This document shows positions 1 through 61,044 of a stretch of DNA of 64,000 bases, piece after piece. The notes beneath the pieces were generated by a model. That model searched no databases and was not told the DNA's origin. It saw only the letters and a list, made by a program, of their open reading frames with translations. Both the position numbers and the translations under genes were made by a program. This DNA comes from Rhizobium sp. 007. Lineage in GTDB: Bacteria > Pseudomonadota > Alphaproteobacteria > Rhizobiales > Rhizobiaceae. Location: NCBI RefSeq assembly GCF_015353075.1, contig NZ_CP064189.1:397510-461509 (forward strand). Direction: 5' to 3'. Position 1 is the first letter of the stretch. Every line of letters starts with the position of its first letter.

Positions 1-53035
<53,035 letters not shown>

Positions 53036-53037
53036 CT

Positions 53038-53516
53038 TCACCCCTCAGCCACTCGACCCAGTCGGCTGGACAGTTCCCGCTCTAGGCGCCGCGCTTCGCA
53101 GTGGCCCAAACCAGTCACCACACTGGTTCGGATCTGCTCGGGGGTAACCGTGCTGAACGCTAATCGAATCCGGCAGTCTTGAGAGTTGTCCAACGCAAAG
53201 AAACTCATCGGCTAACAATGACATTGTCGCACCTTGCACACTCGTCCACGCTGTCCGCGCCAAATCTGAAAGGAAGAGCAAAAGTCAGGAAGAAGCCGCC
53301 AGAGGGTCGATTCCATCGAATCTGCTCCGGGAAAGGCGAAAACACACTACGCAACATGACGTCGCGCTTCGCACGATACCAATCCAGCGCCGGCTGAACC
53401 CAGCCACGCAAACTTATCCCCTGTTCGATCAACAGCCCTGCCACGATCGATTGTGTTATTTGGCTCGTATTGAGGGTAACGAAACTCTTGCGCTGAACCA
53501 GATCTTCCCACAGTGC
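53038..53516 (-). pseudogene. C-terminal remnant of PLP-dependent aminotransferase (class I/II)
   Basis: About 155 residues resembling the C-terminal end of a class I/II (MocR or aminoadipate type) aminotransferase. Recognisable pieces are KSFVTLNTSQITQS, WYRAKRDVML, RWNRPSGGFF and, in a second frame, RIRLAFSTVTPEQIR. One base is missing near 53208, where VIVS should run on into PMSFFALDN. No catalytic lysine region remains: the frame is closed by TAA at 53517-53519 and nothing convincing lies upstream. The stop codon TGA (53038-53040) overlaps the possible GTG start of the NRPS, so the two were once translationally coupled. An intact enzyme might have supplied or tailored an amino acid; here it is probably inactive. 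Confidence 0.6.
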
Positions 53517-53820
53517 TTAGCAAGCCCCCGCCCTCTGCAATACTGTATCGGCAGTATTGCAACCACCTTGACTTCGTCTGGCTTCCAGTGAGCGTGATCA
53601 AGGGACCATTTCTCCTTATCCATGCGCGTTCGTAGGTGAACGCGCATATACCGTGCCAAAGGAGAAAGTCATTTTAGAACAATATGGTGGCGTTAACACT
53701 GCTATGTCGCATGTTCGGCATTGTCGGACATCGGACAACGCGGAATTGTCGGACATCGGACAACGCGGACCCGCCAGCCGCAGCTCCTTCACCAAGCGGT
53801 TCTGATTCAATCTATTTCGA
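53517..53820. other. Intergenic region between PPTase and aminotransferase remnant
   Basis: No gene recognised on either strand. It holds the 25-bp tandem repeat described separately. It is less G+C-rich than the NRPS and could contain the promoter for the remnant-NRPS transcript, but I see no convincing -35/-10 pair. Confidence 0.4.
53720..53769. repeat. 25-bp direct repeat, two copies, each with an inner dyad
   Basis: Two perfect 25-bp copies abut at 53720-53744 and 53745-53769. Each contains TTGTCGGACATCGGACAA, where TTGTC and GACAA form an inverted pair around eight bases. It lies about 690 bp upstream of the NRPS start and just downstream of the PPTase stop. It could be tandem operators or a recombination scar. 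Confidence 0.6.
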
Positions 53821-54351
53821 TCAGGATCTCAAATACGCCAAACCGATTACATTTTTGGAAATAAGTAGCTCTAGGAAAAAGGTGCAATTTGCCTTCTGCA
53901 CGTATCCTGAACGGGCGCGAATATCAATTTCAACGTCTTGGAATTCAAGAAAGTCATTATATAGTGGAAAATACGCCTTATATACCGCCTCCTTTAAAAC
54001 AAAGAGGTCCCGCCGCTGGAGCATACGCAAGTCGTACATGCGTTGCTCCCTAGGAGTTGCAATCAATTCAATCAAGTTCTCCGGAAGAAGTTCATTTGGT
54101 TCGATGTCGATACCAACCGTTGCAATCCTTTTCTTCCCTGCAATAGTGGCTGCTGCTACTGTATCGTGATGAGCCAAAGAGCCAACAATGCCGGCTGGCC
54201 AGGTCGGAATACCCGACCGCGTCTTTAGGATAGGCATCGGTGGAAATCCTAGTTCGCCCAGGAGTATTCGGGCGATGATTCTTGCAGCACCGCTTTGGCG
54301 ACGGACTTTCGCAACAGCGCGTCCCAGCGCAGCAACTTCGGATGCGAACAA
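53821..54351 (-). CDS. 4'-phosphopantetheinyl transferase, EntD/Sfp type
   Basis: Transfers phosphopantetheine from CoA to the serine of carrier domains, so it can activate the NRPS encoded directly downstream on the same strand. Family features: GSLAHHDTVAAATIAG, the metal-binding GIDIEPN, and LFVLKEAVYKAYFPL, the counterpart of the (W/F)SxKExxxK helix. The TTG at 54351 has GAGG five bases upstream, giving 176 residues, short for EntD (about 220). The in-frame sequence back to the stop at about 54404 still looks homologous (ERTDEAALFASE) but offers no ATG or GTG, so the N-terminus may be trimmed. Base composition is clearly more A+T-rich than the NRPS, suggesting a separate origin. Confidence 0.75.
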   Translation of the reverse strand: MFASEVAALGRAVAKVRRQSGAARIIARILLGELGFPPMPILKTRSGIPTWPAGIVGSLAHHDTVAAATIAGKKRIATVGIDIEPNELLPENLIELIATPREQRMYDLRMLQRRDLFVLKEAVYKAYFPLYNDFLEFQDVEIDIRARSGYVQKANCTFFLELLISKNVIGLAYLRS

Positions 54352-54534
54352 GGCGGCCTCGTCGGTGCGTTCTATCGAACGAATGCCGACGAGGTGTTCT
54401 GTTGATCAAGCGTTATAATGTCCGCCCCTTTGAGCTTTCCGAATGGGTATCTCAGCCAACGTAGCTAGCTTTGAGTGAGACACAGGCGATGTCACGTCCA
54501 GCAAGAGCAGTTGGCGCGGAGTAGACGCACGATA

Positions 54535-55875
54535 GGTTGTGTGCGTCAAGTTCTGCAAAATTGGCGGTCATGAAGCTGGTCATGCGGCTGCTTTGAGCAT
54601 GATCTTCTTGTGTTCTTTCAGGTCCTCCATGTTGATGTAGCGGTTGGCTTCCAGCCAGTTCTCGTGCGTTTCCACGCAAGCGCCCGCACCAGACGCAAGC
54701 AACTGGCCGTATTGGGAAAGATACGCACGACATATAGGTTCGGCGCCCGATCTCCTCATTGAAGCGTTCAAGCATATTGGTCGACTTCATGTGCTTGTGG
54801 TGCCGGCGAGGCAGCCGATAGAAGGTCAGTGTCTCCTTGATCGTTTCCTCGACCCAATCGGTAAGCCTGGGATACTTGCCCTGCCATTTTCCCAGCCACT
54901 GGGCGAGATCGGCACGTGCCTCGGCGAGATCCCGGCGGTCGTAGATCCAGCGTAGTTCCTGCAGGCAGTCGTCGTCGGCCTTGCGCGGCAGATGATCGAG
55001 CGCATTCCTGAGGAAATGCACGTAGCAGCGCTGATAGGCAGCTGCGTTGAGCACTTCGCGAATGGCGGCTCGCAAGCCGGCATGATCGTCGGCGACAACA
55101 AACTCAACGCCGTGAAGGCCTCGCGTCTTCAGGCCGAGCAGGAAGTCCTTCCATGACGAGCTGCTCTCGCGATTGGCCATCTCGACAGCCAGGACCTGAC
55201 GGCGGCCGTCCCAGTCGATACCGATTGCAATCAGCACCGCCTGGCTCATGACCACGCCCGCTTCGCGCACCTTCTCATAGCGGGCATCGAGGATGAGGTA
55301 AGGGAAAGGCTCGGGAAGCAGGCGCTTGGCAAAAGCCTTGAGGCTTTCGTCCAGCCGCTTGTTGATGGCCGAAATCGCAGAAGCCGAGAAGGCATGCCCA
55401 CACAGTTCTTCAGTGATCGCCTTCACCTTCCGTGTCGAGACACCCTGGACGTACATCTCCGCCAGTGTCGAAACCAGCGCCTGTTCAGAACGCTGATAGC
55501 GCTCAAACAGCTCGGTGGAGAAGCGGCCCGAACGATCCTGCGGCACTCGCAGTTCCAGCTTGCCGACGCGGGTGATCAGCGTGCGGCCATAGTAGCCCGA
55601 GCGGTAGCCTAGGCGCTCCGATGTGCGTTCGCTCTTCGAAGCGCCCAAAGCCTGCTCCATCTCGGCTTCCAGCACTTCCTGCATCATCACGCGCATGATC
55701 TCCCGCAGGCCATCGGGATTGGAAACAAGAATGTCTTTGACTGCGGCGCTGGCTGTCTTACTTTCCGTCTTGGTCATGGCGACGTTCCTCATCAGGGAAT
55801 CAGGTGGCTTGAACATCACCAGCTTGCCATGACCGCTCTCATTTCGGAATTTGCAGAACCTTCAGCACACTACCG
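54535..55875. mobile_element. IS256-family insertion sequence with imperfect terminal inverted repeats
   Basis: About 1.34 kb. The left end at 54535-54559 (GGTTGTGTGC...TTCTGCAAA) and right end at 55850-55874 (TTTGCAGAA...GCACACTACC) are imperfect inverted repeats flanking the transposase. Length and layout fit the IS256 family. Target duplications were not resolved. It sits between the PPTase and the DUF1612-like remnant, whose 3' end it meets. Confidence 0.7.
54580..55777 (-). pseudogene. IS256-family transposase, two frameshifts near C-terminus
   Basis: Mutator/IS256 DDE transposase. Visible: EMEQALGA near the start, GYRSGYYGR, LDARYEK (first Asp), VVADDHAG (second Asp) and TNMLERFNEEI (Glu). 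After the Glu helix two extra bases near 54735 and one lost base near 54680 shift the frame; the expected tail ENWLEANRYINMEDLKEHK reads in another frame down to the stop at 54580. Start chosen at MTKTESK (55777); an upstream in-frame extension to 55819 is less typical. It may be inactive, or the indels may be sequencing errors like those in the NRPS. Confidence 0.75.
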
Positions 55876-56995
55876 CACGATATGACCAAATGGATCCTCC
55901 CAAAATCTCCCGGTCATCTCGCGCAGACCCAGCTCGCCGACAATGCGGCGGGCCGCCTGCGGCGTCACCTCGAGGGTTTTCGAAACCATGCCGGACCAGC
56001 GGCGCGAAATGACAAGGTTGATCAGGGCGGGGAGTTTTGAGGATGTGCGGGGTCGACCAGCTTGCGCTGCATCATTTGATGCGCGAGCGCCAACCGGTCA
56101 TGCTCCTTGAGACCGATCTCGGCCGCCGCGATCAAACCCTCCGCGATGGCAGCCAGCCGGGTCTCACGGTCACGATGCCGGCGCCGATCGACAGGGGTGG
56201 ATTTAGCCCGAGATTGATGGTGGCGAGATGCGCCGCGGTCGTGACGCCGGCCTGGCGCAGGATTGCGCCTGCCAACAGCCGCCCGAGCCACGGCGCGTGT
56301 TGCAGCACGGCCAGATCATGCCAGGCGTCGAGGGCGATGTCGCCTGCAGCACCGGCGGCATGCCGTCGAGCTCGCGAAGCACCGCCCGCCAGTCGTCAAG
56401 CCGTTCGTCTTCGTCCCAATCGAGATCATAGACCAGCGGATCCTTTTCCCGACCGTTGGTGCCGGCCCGGCCGCTTCTCTTCCTCCAGCACCGCTTCCGA
56501 GCGGGCCAGCACCGCATCGATCTCAGCGAATTGCGCCGCAAGCGGGTCAGAGGGATTGGCCCCCTCCCCTCCTTCTCCCGCCGTCAGATCCGCAGCATCC
56601 GGTGCGCCGTTTCCCGCGGTGGCCCTGGCGTCGTCACCGTCGGTGATCACATTCTGACCCTGGCCGCGGAGACGTTCGCATCCCCTCTGAACTTAGCGCC
56701 CAGCCGGGTGGCTGCGCCGCGATCCGCCGCCGGGTTTTCAGGATGTCGCGGGCGATGGTCAGTTCATGGGTTGGCGTGCGAATATCGTGACTGGCGTCAT
56801 GCAGGACCAGGTCCTCGAGATCGACGAGTTCGCCGTCGAGCCAAAGCGAGGCGCAAGCATCGGCGCATGCGCTCGAGAAAGCCCGCACCGACCGGCGAGC
56901 GGGCAATGCGCTCGTCGAGGCGGCCAAAGCGTGCCGGCGTCCGAGATCGGCCGCAGCAGGCTCTGGATGGGCAATTTCGCGAGATCATAACGCAT
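55870..56995 (-). pseudogene. RHE_PE00001-like (DUF1612 + helix-turn-helix) remnant
   Basis: A broken gene of a family I associate with rhizobial plasmids. Readable pieces in order: MRYDLAKLPIQSLLRPISDA (start 56995), LDERIARSPVGAGF, GELVDLEDLVLHDA, TPTHELTIARDILKTRRRI, GMPPVLQA, LLAGAILRQAG-like sequence and, near the end, KLPALINLVISRRWSGM with an HTH-like stretch VTPQAARRIVGELGLREMTG. They lie in at least three frames, so several indels have accumulated. The last codons run into the IS256 right end and the native C-terminus looks replaced. Function in the family is not established; DNA binding is suggested by the C-terminal HTH. Confidence 0.6.
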
Positions 56996-57499
56996 TGAAA
57001 TCATGGTAAATGCAGCATTAACTAGAAGCGATATGCGTCATTACTTCTGCCATCCATGGGCATTGTGGCGATGCGTCCTAACTTCCGATAAGTAGCGTTT
57101 ATCGGAGGTTATCGATTTCCTCTCGCAAATCAGAGTGGCGCCCGCGCTGATTGAGCGGAAACCCTTAGTTTTCCGGCCTTTCGTGGATTTAGGCCAGGTT
57201 CGGCGGACTACGAGCGAAACTCTGAAGTGCCTCAGCGGCTTTTCGCGGGGCAATATCGTGCGCTCACCACGTCAGGTGCGCCGCTCAGCGCTCGCCCCTC
57301 CCCTCCTCCAGATCCGTTGGTCTTCAGGCATTTCCGCCACAGGAGCCCACCAGTGCGCGCTTCCCGCCACCATGGCCCGAGACTCGTCTGGCACCCTATT
57401 TCGAGTCTGGTGGGGCTGCATTTGGACCATAAAACACGCTTGCAACTGGTCATTTTCTGACGCATTCCTTATCTGTACAAAAGCCCTCGAGGTGCGTCG
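56996..57499. other. Intergenic region with 12-bp inverted repeat upstream of recombinase
   Basis: No gene recognised in about 500 bp. At 57080-57110, AACTTCCGATAA and TTATCGGAGGTT form an inverted repeat (11 of 12 pairs) around seven bases, followed directly by GGTTATCGAT. Such dyads upstream of a serine recombinase could be part of its recombination site. GAGGTG at 57489-57494 is the ribosome-binding site of the recombinase. Confidence 0.45.
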
Positions 57500-58429
57500 T
57501 TGAAAAGCGTGATGGCGAAGAGACAAACAGTTAACGTCCCGCCGCATTCAAAGCGGCTCATCGGCTATGCCCGCGTCTCGACGGAGGATCAGCTCCATGA
57601 CGCCCAGATGGACGAGCTGCGTGCCGCCGGCTGCGATCGTATCTACCAAGAGCACGGCTCTGGTGCATCGCGTGCTCGACCGGTGTTGACGCGATTGCTC
57701 GGAGAACTCACCGCCGGCGACGTCCTCGTCGTGGTGCGGCTCGATCGGCTGGCGCGGTCCGTTAGTCATCTGCTACAGGTCATCGAGGATCTCGAAGTGC
57801 GCGGCGTACATTTTCGGTCGATCCGGGATCCGATCGATACCTCGACCCCGCAAGGGATGTTCTCTCTCCAGGTTCTCGGTGCTGTCGCGCAGCTCGAAAG
57901 AGCGCTCATCGCGGAACGGACCAAGGCTGGCATTAAGGCTGCTAAAGCCAGAGGGAAGCTTCCCGGAAATCCTGGTCTGCGAGAGCGTCGACCGGAGGCT
58001 ATCAAGGCGGTTTCGAAAGCACGCGAGAAATTGTATCTCGACGAACTCATTGCCTCCGCGCAAACATGGCTGCCGACGGTGCGGCAGCTTCGGCCGCAGC
58101 ACAGCTGGGACAACGTCGTGCGGGTTCTCAACCGTCGTGGACATGACTGGACCATTGAGCGGCTCCGGCGCGCCGTGCATCGTATGGTCCGCGAAAAGCT
58201 GGCTGAAAAGGAACTCCTTGCCCGGTCGCCTCGCAGAGCGCCGGAGGACCATCTGATGAAGCTGGTGGCAGCGATCGCCATTGCCGATCCCGATCTATCG
58301 CTGCGAGATATTGCCACTCAACTGGATCAAATGGGAGAACGCCCTGCGCGAGGCGGCAAAAAATGGCAGCCGTCCTCCGTCCGCGACCTGCTTGACGAAG
58401 CCCACCGGTTCGGCCTTATCCGTCACTGA
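57500..58429 (+). CDS. Serine recombinase (resolvase/invertase family)
   Basis: Site-specific recombinase of about 309 residues. The N-terminal catalytic domain has GYARVSTEDQ with the nucleophile Ser27, VVRLDRLARS with conserved arginines, and the LGAVAQLERALIAERTKAG helix leading to the DNA-binding part. The C-terminal 120 residues are longer than in simple Tn3 resolvases and contain two helix-turn-helix-like stretches (WDNVVRVLNRRGHDWT and LSLRDIATQLDQ). TTG at 57500 is preferred because GAGGTG lies five bases upstream; an ATG at 57512 is the alternative. The gene is intact. It probably belongs to a transposon or integrative element, whose other parts I could not identify here. Confidence 0.85.
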   Translation: MKSVMAKRQTVNVPPHSKRLIGYARVSTEDQLHDAQMDELRAAGCDRIYQEHGSGASRARPVLTRLLGELTAGDVLVVVRLDRLARSVSHLLQVIEDLEVRGVHFRSIRDPIDTSTPQGMFSLQVLGAVAQLERALIAERTKAGIKAAKARGKLPGNPGLRERRPEAIKAVSKAREKLYLDELIASAQTWLPTVRQLRPQHSWDNVVRVLNRRGHDWTIERLRRAVHRMVREKLAEKELLARSPRRAPEDHLMKLVAAIAIADPDLSLRDIATQLDQMGERPARGGKKWQPSSVRDLLDEAHRFGLIRH

Positions 58430-58780
58430 GGACACGATGCAACAGGCGACCAATAGCGCGTCCCTTTTCCTACCCGACTTCCGTGGGACGCTCTTCCAGG
58501 CTTGGCTTTGAAGAATTTCCAAGGCCAGGCGCCGGTAATCGCCGTCGCTCCGCAGTTTCAGCCCAGCGCTTTCATCTAAGGCCGCGGCGGCGGTGTCTTC
58601 CGGTACCTGCTCTTCCCCGCCTTTCCGGAATTTCCTGAAGGCTCCATGCACGAAGGGCGGGACGGTTCCGACTTCACGACCCTCGATCAGGCCTGCAAGC
58701 TCTACCATGGCTTCGATGGAGGCGGCCCGGTTCCTCTCTGTTCGCCCGACGCCGAACGAGGGCTCTATTGCCGCCAACAT
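58295..58780 (-). CDS. Hypothetical protein, doubtful, convergent with recombinase
   Basis: An open frame of 161 codons. Its first 110 residues (EAMVELAGLIEGREVGTV, PEDTAAAALDESAGLKLR, RLALEILQSQAWKSV) have protein-like composition, but the last 45 lie antisense to the recombinase and look like shadow sequence. I do not recognise the family. The start is only eight bases from the proposed start of the divergent plus-strand gene, so at most one of the two starts is likely to be right. Confidence 0.3.
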   Translation of the reverse strand: MLAAIEPSFGVGRTERNRAASIEAMVELAGLIEGREVGTVPPFVHGAFRKFRKGGEEQVPEDTAAAALDESAGLKLRSDGDYRRLALEILQSQAWKSVPRKSGRKRDALLVACCIVSSVTDKAEPVGFVKQVADGGRLPFFAASRRAFSHLIQLSGNISQR

Positions 58781-58787
58781 CGTCCAT

Positions 58788-59297
58788 ATGAACTTCGATC
58801 CGGTTCATGGCACCCGACTGTGTGTACGGCTTGTCACCGGCGACGCCGTTCTGCAAGTTGCGGGAGTGTTCGATATGACCGGGGTATCGGCGGGCGCGGT
58901 GAAGCTCTCTCTCCCGCTTGACGTGGCACCGAAGCAATTTCTGTCCGAGCGTCAACCCGCGGAAGTCGGCATTGAGGTGACGTATTCAAGTGCGTGTCCG
59001 CCGCGATGGCGACAAGCCGACTCGCCGTTATTTGCAATAGCGTCTGTAACAGCGGACCGATGGACCGGGCCCGCTGAGTTCGTTTTCCAGGCCATCGACG
59101 CAACTCCGTCGATAACCTTCGATGCGCCAGGCGCCGTTGGCACCTGTAAGCCCAGCAACACTACGGGCAGAGTAGTCTTCGACTCAGTCTGCACTGCCAG
59201 CTTGCCCGCCGGCAGTCTGATCACTGGCATCATCAACTTCACCGACATCTTCGGGGGAAAAGGCGATCCGCTACCGTTCCGAGTCCTCGGCGAATGA
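58788..59297 (+). CDS. Hypothetical protein, first gene of coupled operon
   Basis: About 170 residues from ATG 58788; ATG 58875 has a better ribosome-binding site (GGGAG, eight bases upstream) and is a serious alternative (141 residues). The sequence is rich in short hydrophobic, probably beta-strand segments with several cysteines (SSACPPRW, GTCKPSNTT, DSVCTASL), suggesting a folded domain that may act outside the cytoplasm, although no signal peptide is visible from either start. The stop overlaps the next start (ATGA, 59294-59297), showing translational coupling. No family recognised. Confidence 0.55.
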   Translation: MNFDPVHGTRLCVRLVTGDAVLQVAGVFDMTGVSAGAVKLSLPLDVAPKQFLSERQPAEVGIEVTYSSACPPRWRQADSPLFAIASVTADRWTGPAEFVFQAIDATPSITFDAPGAVGTCKPSNTTGRVVFDSVCTASLPAGSLITGIINFTDIFGGKGDPLPFRVLGE

Positions 59298-60166
59298 GTT
59301 ACTTTCGCGCCCTCGCGGCTTGCACCGTCATCGTGCTGATTGCGTTACCAATCACCATCATATTTGTGCCCTCGTTCGCAACGATCGATGTGTCTGCACA
59401 GACTGAAGTGCTGCAGTTCGACACGGCCCCAGGTGCCGTGCTCGACGAGAGCGGTTTTGGCGTTGAGAACGCAAGGTTATGCAGTTTTGCGACTACCAAT
59501 ACTCAGACCGGATCGTGCCCGGATGGCGGAACGGCAATCGCCGATGCATTCACCGGGAGGGTAACTCTGGCGGGTCGGTTCCGTGTGGCCGTTCGCCGCA
59601 CGAAACAGCTCATTGAGCTAGTCGCGCAACCGCTCGACAACGATGCAAAGGTACTCGTCAACGGTACTCCTATGGCTTCCGGCGTCTTCGCCGTCCTGAC
59701 GCCCAGTGACGCCTTTCCAAAACCTATCGCCTTCGGGATGCTGGCCAGTGCCATCTCCATCGGCCGGACTGGCTACAATCAGCCTGTTCCGGCATGGCTG
59801 CTCATCGAGGGAAAGATCCGCACGATTGCCAACTCCAGCCTGGGCGGTGGTGTCATCTTCGGCCCCTCTCTCGAGCTCGGTCTTGGTGATCGGCTGACGC
59901 TGACGGGAGAGAGGGGCGCCAAAGGAAGCATATTCGTCCGCGTGGAAGGAAACGGCCCGATCGACATTGCGGCGCGCTACCCCACGACGGGCGTCATCAT
60001 TGAGCGGTATGGGGATACGAAGGGCGTTCCGCTCGAGTTCTCGTGGTGGGAGCGGATAAAGGCCGACCCAATCCTGATCGGCATCTGGGCCTTCATCGGC
60101 TTCTGGATCGCACTGCTCGGGATGGTTCAAAAGGTGCGGGAAGCCGCAATTGGAAAGAAGCCGTGA
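59294..60166 (+). CDS. Hypothetical protein with membrane segment at each end
   Basis: 290 residues. A hydrophobic segment at about 9-27 (AACTVIVLIALPITIIFV) and a second at about 262-282 (ILIGIWAFIGFWIALLGM) frame a beta-rich soluble region that would lie in one compartment, most simply the periplasm. The region has two cysteines (LCSFATT, GSCPDGG). Start and stop overlap both neighbours (ATGA and GTGA), so all three genes are coupled. No enzyme motif seen. It may anchor or regulate the secreted protease encoded next. Confidence 0.6.
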   Translation: MSYFRALAACTVIVLIALPITIIFVPSFATIDVSAQTEVLQFDTAPGAVLDESGFGVENARLCSFATTNTQTGSCPDGGTAIADAFTGRVTLAGRFRVAVRRTKQLIELVAQPLDNDAKVLVNGTPMASGVFAVLTPSDAFPKPIAFGMLASAISIGRTGYNQPVPAWLLIEGKIRTIANSSLGGGVIFGPSLELGLGDRLTLTGERGAKGSIFVRVEGNGPIDIAARYPTTGVIIERYGDTKGVPLEFSWWERIKADPILIGIWAFIGFWIALLGMVQKVREAAIGKKP

Positions 60167-61044
60167 TTACGTTTCGGGCGATAACTATCTCTGTTATCTT
60201 CCTTGCGGCGGTCTCTAGCACCCTCGCCCAGCAGGCAAAGGTCGATGGTCCCGACAGGGGTCAAGGATACGTTTTCTCAAACAATAACGACTGCTGGCTA
60301 ATTACCCCTTTCCACGTGCTGGCGCCCGATGACTTCGATGACGATCCCTCAGCAGAGGAAGCGAAAATCACCGTCAACGAAGCTTCGGCTTCGATCTCGA
60401 AACGGGGCGACCGCTTCGCGGCCGACCGCGCGCTGGACTTCTCGGTCTTTCAGCTTGACGATTGTCCCGCTTCCTCTCCAGGGACGGAACCATCTCCGCC
60501 CTATCCTGATGAGTTGGTCCACCGCGAGACCCCCACAAGCCTTAGCCATGTGGCCATAGAGTTTGTTGCAAGCGGCAATTCCAACCTTGCTGTTAGGGCG
60601 AAGCCCGACAGCAACAATCCCTGTCCGCTCGCGCAGAGCATGAGCGGATCGATGGTCCTGCGTGACGAGAAGATCTACGGGATGCTCATACGCGTGACCG
60701 ACGAAAAATGCCCAGCCGGCATCGTTCAACCGCTGAGCGTCCTTAACGCATACCTGTCCGACAAACTGGGCATGGTGCTGCCTCTGCATCCGCGAGCGCC
60801 AGAATGCTCGATGCGGCCTCCTCTGCCGACAGCAAGAAGTTCTTTGCTGTGCTCGATGAAATTGGCGACCCAAACATCACTGACGCTACCGGCGATATGG
60901 CTTTGGAGTGGATCGCGACCTCGGACAACACTCTGTATCCGTTTCTTGAGCGCGAGGGCCTCCGTGGGGATGGCCACGAGGTGCGTGAGAACGCCTGCCA
61001 AATTTGGCTTAGTACCCGTTTGGAAATGGCTGAAGAACTGTTGA
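60163..61044 (+). CDS. Secreted trypsin-like serine protease, frame lost near C-terminus
   Basis: GTG start overlapping the previous stop (GTGA). Residues 1-22 are a signal peptide (ISVIFLAAVSSTLAQ). A chymotrypsin/trypsin-like fold is suggested by GQGYVFSNNNDCWLITPFHV with His51, ALDFSVFQL with Asp92, and SMSGSMV with Ser161 as the likely catalytic triad. From about residue 205 (near 60775) the frame reads into low-quality sequence, whereas another frame gives an AASASASAR linker and then the ankyrin-type protein. The natural product is probably one fused protease-ankyrin protein of about 500 residues, with a one-base indel here. The last 90 codons of this frame should not be trusted. Confidence 0.6.
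   Translation: MITFRAITISVIFLAAVSSTLAQQAKVDGPDRGQGYVFSNNNDCWLITPFHVLAPDDFDDDPSAEEAKITVNEASASISKRGDRFAADRALDFSVFQLDDCPASSPGTEPSPPYPDELVHRETPTSLSHVAIEFVASGNSNLAVRAKPDSNNPCPLAQSMSGSMVLRDEKIYGMLIRVTDEKCPAGIVQPLSVLNAYLSDKLGMVLPLHPRAPECSMRPPLPTARSSLLCSMKLATQTSLTLPAIWLWSGSRPRTTLCIRFLSARASVGMATRCVRTPAKFGLVPVWKWLKNC

Noticed and set aside
53684..54169. Plus-strand open frame of 161 codons
   Set aside because: It is antisense to the phosphopantetheinyl transferase, whose motifs are clear on the other strand.
56037..56998. Plus-strand open frames of 180-206 codons
   Set aside because: They are antisense shadows of the DUF1612-like pseudogene; the minus-strand pieces carry the recognisable family sequence.
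57421..57480. Possible Tn3-type terminal repeat (CATTTTCTGACG)
   Set aside because: Only a short, partial resemblance and no matching end or Tn3 transposase in the window.
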